The notes beneath the pieces were generated by a model. The model saw only the letters and a program-made list of their open reading frames with translations, had not been told where the DNA came from and made no database searches. DNA of 64,000 nt from CBDBIK01 sp965206145 (lineage in GTDB: Bacteria > Pseudomonadota > Alphaproteobacteria > TMED109): the NCBI GenBank assembly GCA_965206145.1, contig CBDBIK010000005.1:62001-126000 (forward strand). The letters run 5' to 3'. Position numbers and translations under genes: made by a program. Below are positions 60,634-64,000 of the stretch, in pieces (within the stretch, counting starts at the first letter, position 1; each line of letters opens with the position of its first letter).

Positions 60634-61522
60634 CCGGCGGATCTCCGTTGATGAGGCGAATCACGCCCGAGTAGTCGAGATCACCGCCACCTGCGGCCGC
60701 GAACATCTCGTAGACGGCACGGGCTGTAGCACCAAGCGGTGTCGACACGCCCTCGGCTTGGGCCGCGGCTTGGGCGAGAGTCAAATCCTTGAGCATCATC
60801 GCTGCGGAAAAGCCGGGGCGGTAATCGTTGTTGGCAGCCGAAGTGGAGACAATTCCGGGTACAGGAAGATGGTTCCGCATCGCCCAGCTGTCGCCTGAAG
60901 CGGACGAGCAGATCTCGTAGAGCTTCTCAGGATCGAGGCCGAGGCGTTTGCCCAGCGTGAAAGCTTCGGCGAGACCGACCATTGAAATGCCGAGCAGCAT
61001 GTTGTTGCACGCCTTGGCCGCCTGGCCTGCACCTGCAGCACCGGCATGCACGGACTTCCTGCCCATGGCCTCGAAGAGAGGTTCAGCACGGTGGAAAGCC
61101 CCCTCCTCGCCTCCCGCCATGAACGTGAGTGTCGCATTCGCGGCGCCTGCAACGCCACCTGAGACGGGAGCGTCGAGCATCGAAAAGCCCCTCTTGTCCG
61201 CTTCCCCGGCAACGCGCCTTGCGGTGTGAACATCGATGGTGGACGTGTCGATGAGGAGCACTCCGGGTGGCGCAGATTCGAGAACTCCACCTTCCCCTAA
61301 GTAGACTTCCTCCACCTGGAGACCTGCCGGAAGCATCGTCACCACCGCTTCGAGATCGGCGCAAGCCGAATTGATGTCCGCAGCAATTGAGATGCTGTTG
61401 GTTTCGGCGTGACGGCAAGCTTCGGATACAACGTCGAATCCGGTCACCTCATAGCCAGCACCGACGAGGTTGGCAGCCATGGGACCACCCATGTTGCCGA
61501 GTCCAATGAAACCTATGCGCAT
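60623..61522 (-). CDS. mmsB: 3-hydroxyisobutyrate dehydrogenase
   Basis: 299 residues. NAD-dependent oxidation of 3-hydroxyisobutyrate in valine breakdown. '[20 protein letters not shown]' (Rossmann), '[20 protein letters not shown]', '[20 protein letters not shown]' (substrate motif), '[20 protein letters not shown]' (catalytic Lys) and '[19 protein letters not shown]' are complete. The acyl-CoA dehydrogenase at 63.1 kb resembles isobutyryl-CoA dehydrogenase, another valine enzyme. Confidence 0.93.
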   Translation of the reverse strand: MRIGFIGLGNMGGPMAANLVGAGYEVTGFDVVSEACRHAETNSISIAADINSACADLEAVVTMLPAGLQVEEVYLGEGGVLESAPPGVLLIDTSTIDVHTARRVAGEADKRGFSMLDAPVSGGVAGAANATLTFMAGGEEGAFHRAEPLFEAMGRKSVHAGAAGAGQAAKACNNMLLGISMVGLAEAFTLGKRLGLDPEKLYEICSSASGDSWAMRNHLPVPGIVSTSAANNDYRPGFSAAMMLKDLTLAQAAAQAEGVSTPLGATARAVYEMFAAAGGGDLDYSGVIRLINGDPPVSS

Positions 61523-61842
61523 ACGGCAAGGATTGTATCCGATCGGGAGTTCCTGCAGGCGACTTCAGCAAGACCCTGGCGGTTTTTCTGCGGCCAGACA
61601 CCGAGGAATTTTCATCCTCGACGATCACGCACCTGAAGGCGATCGGGTGGGAGAAATACGAGGGCTGCACAAGCAGTGACCTGACCGGCAAGCGCTACGT
61701 CGCAGATTGCGTATGGCGAAAAGGATGTTCTGGCCACTGGGGACGGGTTCCGGGAGAACACGGACGGACGGCGTGACCTACTTCGCAGTCCGAAGAAACG
61801 GGAGAAAACCCAAGCCCGAACCTGCCATCAATGTAGGGAGCA
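61523..61842. other. Gap between hemB and mmsB with a startless open frame
   Basis: On the plus strand a frame reads 'KTLAVFLRPDTEEFSSSTIT', then 'HLKAIGWEKYEGCTSSDL' and 'GKRYVADCVWRKGCSGHWG' to a stop at 61774-61776. It looks partly protein-like but has no in-frame ATG, GTG or TTG after the previous stop, so it may be a gene fragment. No other feature is recognised. Confidence 0.3.
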
Positions 61843-62853
61843 TTATTCGCCCCGACTAAACCCCCTTGCCACTTCGAGAGCGAAATAAGTGAGGATTCCG
61901 TCAGCTCCTGCGCGCTTGAAGGCGATGAGAGCTTCCAGAACCATCGGATCAACCTTACCACCACTGGTCCGGGCGAGCATCGCGTACTCCCCGCTCACCT
62001 GATAGACGAAGGTCGGAAGCCCGAACGCTTCTTTGATCCTGTACAGGACGTCAAGGTAGGGAAGGCCAGGCTTCACCATCACCATGTCCGCGCCCTCGGC
62101 GATATCGAGTGCGGTCTCGCGGAGTGCCTCGTCTCCGTTGGCAGGATCCATCTGATAGGTGCGCTTTCCTTCCGGGCCTAAGTCGCCTGTGACTGCGATG
62201 GCGTCACGGAAGGGGCCATAGAAGGCGGAGGAGTATTTCGCTGCGTACGAGAGGATTTGCACGTTTTTGTACCCTGCCTTGTCGAGGGTTTTACGGATTG
62301 CACCAACGCGCCCGTCCATCATGTCGGAAGGGGCGATCACGTCGCATCCGGCATCTGCCTGCACGACGGCCTGGTTACAAAGAATGTGCACCGTGTCGTC
62401 GTTGACAACGATCTTGTCTTCGACGATCCCGTCATGCCCGTGCGAGGTGTAAGGATCGAGGGCCACATCGCAGATGATTCCGAGTTTGGGCACCGCCTTT
62501 CGGATCGCCCGAACGGCCCGGCACACCAGGTTCTCTGGGTTGCATGCCTCGCTTCCTTCCAGATCCTTGAGGCCTTCCGGGACCTGGGGGAAGATGGCGA
62601 CGGCGAGGATTCCGAGACTGGCCGCTTCCTGCGCTGCCTCCACTGCACGGGAGATACTGTAGCGGGCTACACCTGGCATCGATTCCACAGGCATTTCGGG
62701 AGTATTGCCCTCAGAAACGAAAATCGGCCAGATCAGATCCTCAACACCGAGTCTTGATTCTGCGACGAGTCGTCGCGACCAGGAGTTTGCGCGATTGCGG
62801 CGAAGCCGCGTGGAGGGGAAGCGCCCGCTGTCAGGGAATAGAGGATGGGACAT
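61843..62853 (-). CDS. hemB: Porphobilinogen synthase (delta-aminolevulinic acid dehydratase)
   Basis: 336 residues. It condenses two aminolevulinates to porphobilinogen in haem synthesis. 'LIWPIFVSEGNTPEMPVESM', 'GIICDVALDPYTSHGHDGIV', 'CDVIAPSDMMDGRVGAIRKT', 'ILSYAAKYSSAFYGPFRDA' (first Schiff-base Lys), 'ADMVMVKPGLPYLDVL' (second Lys) and 'YQVSGEYAML'. The metal loop has 'DVALDPYTSHGHDG' without the zinc cysteines, the Mg-dependent type common in Alphaproteobacteria. Confidence 0.95.
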   Translation of the reverse strand: MSHPLFPDSGRFPSTRLRRNRANSWSRRLVAESRLGVEDLIWPIFVSEGNTPEMPVESMPGVARYSISRAVEAAQEAASLGILAVAIFPQVPEGLKDLEGSEACNPENLVCRAVRAIRKAVPKLGIICDVALDPYTSHGHDGIVEDKIVVNDDTVHILCNQAVVQADAGCDVIAPSDMMDGRVGAIRKTLDKAGYKNVQILSYAAKYSSAFYGPFRDAIAVTGDLGPEGKRTYQMDPANGDEALRETALDIAEGADMVMVKPGLPYLDVLYRIKEAFGLPTFVYQVSGEYAMLARTSGGKVDPMVLEALIAFKRAGADGILTYFALEVARGFSRGE

Positions 62854-63111
62854 GGCGAGGAATCGTACAGCGAACGCACACCATCTTCCATGATGCTGTG
62901 GGGGTCTGGCGACCTTGCGCGTCGATGGTTCGAACGGTCATCTCGCGTGGTCGACGCCTTTCTGTTGACCTAGAGCTGGCGTAGAGCTTCCGCGTGGATG
63001 CGTTTTTGGCTTCACGAAATACGAAATGCGGAGAAACTTACGTCCCGATCGATTTGATTGCTCGCATATTTTGGGTAAAGTAGAATAATATCACGTCCAC
63101 GGAAGCGAGTA

Positions 63112-63240
63112 ATGCCTTATCGTTCACGTCTAGAACTTGAAGAAATCGAGCAAATACAGTCTTTAATTGCTCAAAGAAAGCCGCAAATTCATATCGCCAA
63201 AGAATTGAATATTCCACAATCGACCATTTCGCGGGTAGCA
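63112..63240 (+). mobile_element. IS30-like transposase N-terminal remnant
   Basis: The first 43 codons of the frame encode the N-terminal helix-turn-helix of an IS30-type transposase. The DDE domain is absent. The segment is clearly more AT-rich than the acyl-CoA dehydrogenase DNA that follows. It marks an insertion into, or replacement of, the 5' end of that gene; the 258 bp upstream (62854-63111) hold no gene and may include remnant IS end DNA. Confidence 0.5.
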
Positions 63241-64000
63241 CGTGGGGTGTACAGGAAACGCAGCCTGGACATGCGCTCCCTTGCCGAACAGCCCGAAGAA
63301 AAAGCCCGAAAACGAGCCGTAGAAGCCCCCTTGCAGATGGAGAACGGCAAAAGCAGCAATGAATCTCGGCAGATTCGGGACATGGTTCGCTCGTTTGCCC
63401 GGGAACGAATGGCTCCGTTCGCAGCGGACTGGGACCGCGAGAAGACTTTTCCTACGGACACACTCCGCGAAGCGGCCCGACTGGGGCTTGCCGGAATCTA
63501 CCTCCCCCAATCCCACGGAGGAAGCGGGTTGAGCCGGGTTGATGCTGCCATCGTTTTCGAGGAACTCGCCGCCGCCTGTCCCTCGACTGCGGCCTTCATC
63601 TCCATCCACAACATGGTTTCCTGGATGATTTCCTCGTTCGGAAACGAGGAGCAGCACGCGCGCTGGCTTCCCGGGCTGATGACGATGGAGAGTCTTTCGA
63701 GTTACTGCCTGAGTGAACCTGGATCAGGATCGGATGCGGCAGCGCTCCGCACGCGTGCCGAACGTGATGGCGATCATTACATACTCAACGGATCCAAGGC
63801 ATTCATTTCCGGGGCAGGCTCCTCCGATCTCTACGCCTGCATGGTACGAACTGGGGGCGATGGACCGAAGGGAATTTCTTGCCTCATTGTCGAAAAAAAC
63901 ACGCCCGGCCTCTCGTTCGGTAAGCAGGAAGAAAAGATGGGATGGAACAGCCAGCCAACGGCTGCTGTGATCTTCGAGAACTGCCGGGTGCCGATTACCA
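63112..64000 (+). CDS. IS30-like HTH / acyl-CoA dehydrogenase in-frame fusion (runs off the window)
   Basis: A single frame without stop from ATG 63112 to the window end (296 residues visible). Residues 1-43 ('[20 protein letters not shown]', '[20 protein letters not shown]') are an IS30-type transposase helix-turn-helix encoded by AT-rich DNA. From about residue 85 it is acyl-CoA dehydrogenase: '[20 protein letters not shown]', '[20 protein letters not shown]', '[20 protein letters not shown]', '[20 protein letters not shown]' and '[20 protein letters not shown]', close in style to isobutyryl-CoA dehydrogenase. The enzyme's own first residues ('MDFxLxEEQ') are missing. An internal ATG at 63337 may be the working start. 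Confidence 0.8.
   Translation, partial: MPYRSRLELEEIEQIQSLIAQRKPQIHIAKELNIPQSTISRVARGVYRKRSLDMRSLAEQPEEKARKRAVEAPLQMENGKSSNESRQIRDMVRSFARERMAPFAADWDREKTFPTDTLREAARLGLAGIYLPQSHGGSGLSRVDAAIVFEELAAACPSTAAFISIHNMVSWMISSFGNEEQHARWLPGLMTMESLSSYCLSEPGSGSDAAALRTRAERDGDHYILNGSKAFISGAGSSDLYACMVRTGGDGPKGISCLIVEKNTPGLSFGKQEEKMGWNSQPTAAVIFENCRVPIT

Overview
The window looks like one chromosomal stretch of an alphaproteobacterium (order not resolved). The grounds are the rpmH-rnpA-yidD-yidC-engB block, argB followed by a HAD nucleotidase and dapD, and the parE, hemB, gcdH and mmsB types. The core genes are GC-rich, closely packed and intact. Between them lie AT-richer accessory islands full of broken genes.

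Layout. (1) 1-4.4 kb: decayed phage or plasmid DNA, with small ORFs, a twice-frameshifted Sel1-repeat gene, a frameshifted coiled-coil gene, an 18-bp perfect inverted repeat, and the ends of a tape-measure gene and a following tail gene. (2) 4.5-16 kb, minus strand: a full-length Trb-type conjugative type IV secretion operon, traG-copG-trbB-C-D-E-J-L-F-G-I, nearly all genes overlapping. No relaxase, trbK or trbH is visible. (3) 16.4-18.1 kb: a family 25 glycosyltransferase, a transposase tail and a wrecked tyrosine integrase. (4) 18.5-33.2 kb, minus strand: a giant autotransporter adhesin of about 4,884 residues with Ig-like, cadherin-like and Calx-beta modules, including eleven near-identical 354-bp units. 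A single missing base at 23970/23971 splits it in two. A G10 tract lies upstream. (5) 33.3-37.7 kb: a HugZ-like gene (+), then a minus-strand cluster SDR, tandem gamma-carbonic anhydrase, 49-residue membrane protein, tartrate/malate dehydrogenase. (6) 37.8-41 kb (+): ABC-2 transporter, histidine phosphatase, SCO1 and PCu(A)C copper chaperones. (7) 41.1-44.2 kb (-): engB, yidC, yidD, rnpA, rpmH. (8) 44.3-50.1 kb (+): DUF547, TVP38, exonuclease, argB, HAD nucleotidase, a deleted FkbM methyltransferase, dapD. (9) 50.1-53.5 kb: three glycosyltransferases, an HsdM tail and a DinD-like gene with a slipped start. (10) 53.7-64 kb: parE, rhlE, dihydroorotase, an unknown exported protein, gcdH, mmsB, hemB, and an acyl-CoA dehydrogenase open in frame with an IS30-like helix-turn-helix.

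The most unusual item is the fused double gamma-carbonic anhydrase. The active-site residues missing from one half are the ones kept by the other, which suggests a catalytic site built only at the interface between the two unlike domains. Other notable items are the repeat-rich adhesin with its frameshift and homopolymer tract, the transposase/acyl-CoA dehydrogenase fusion, and a complete but apparently relaxase-less conjugation machine. Family names here come from reading motifs by eye; no database search was run.
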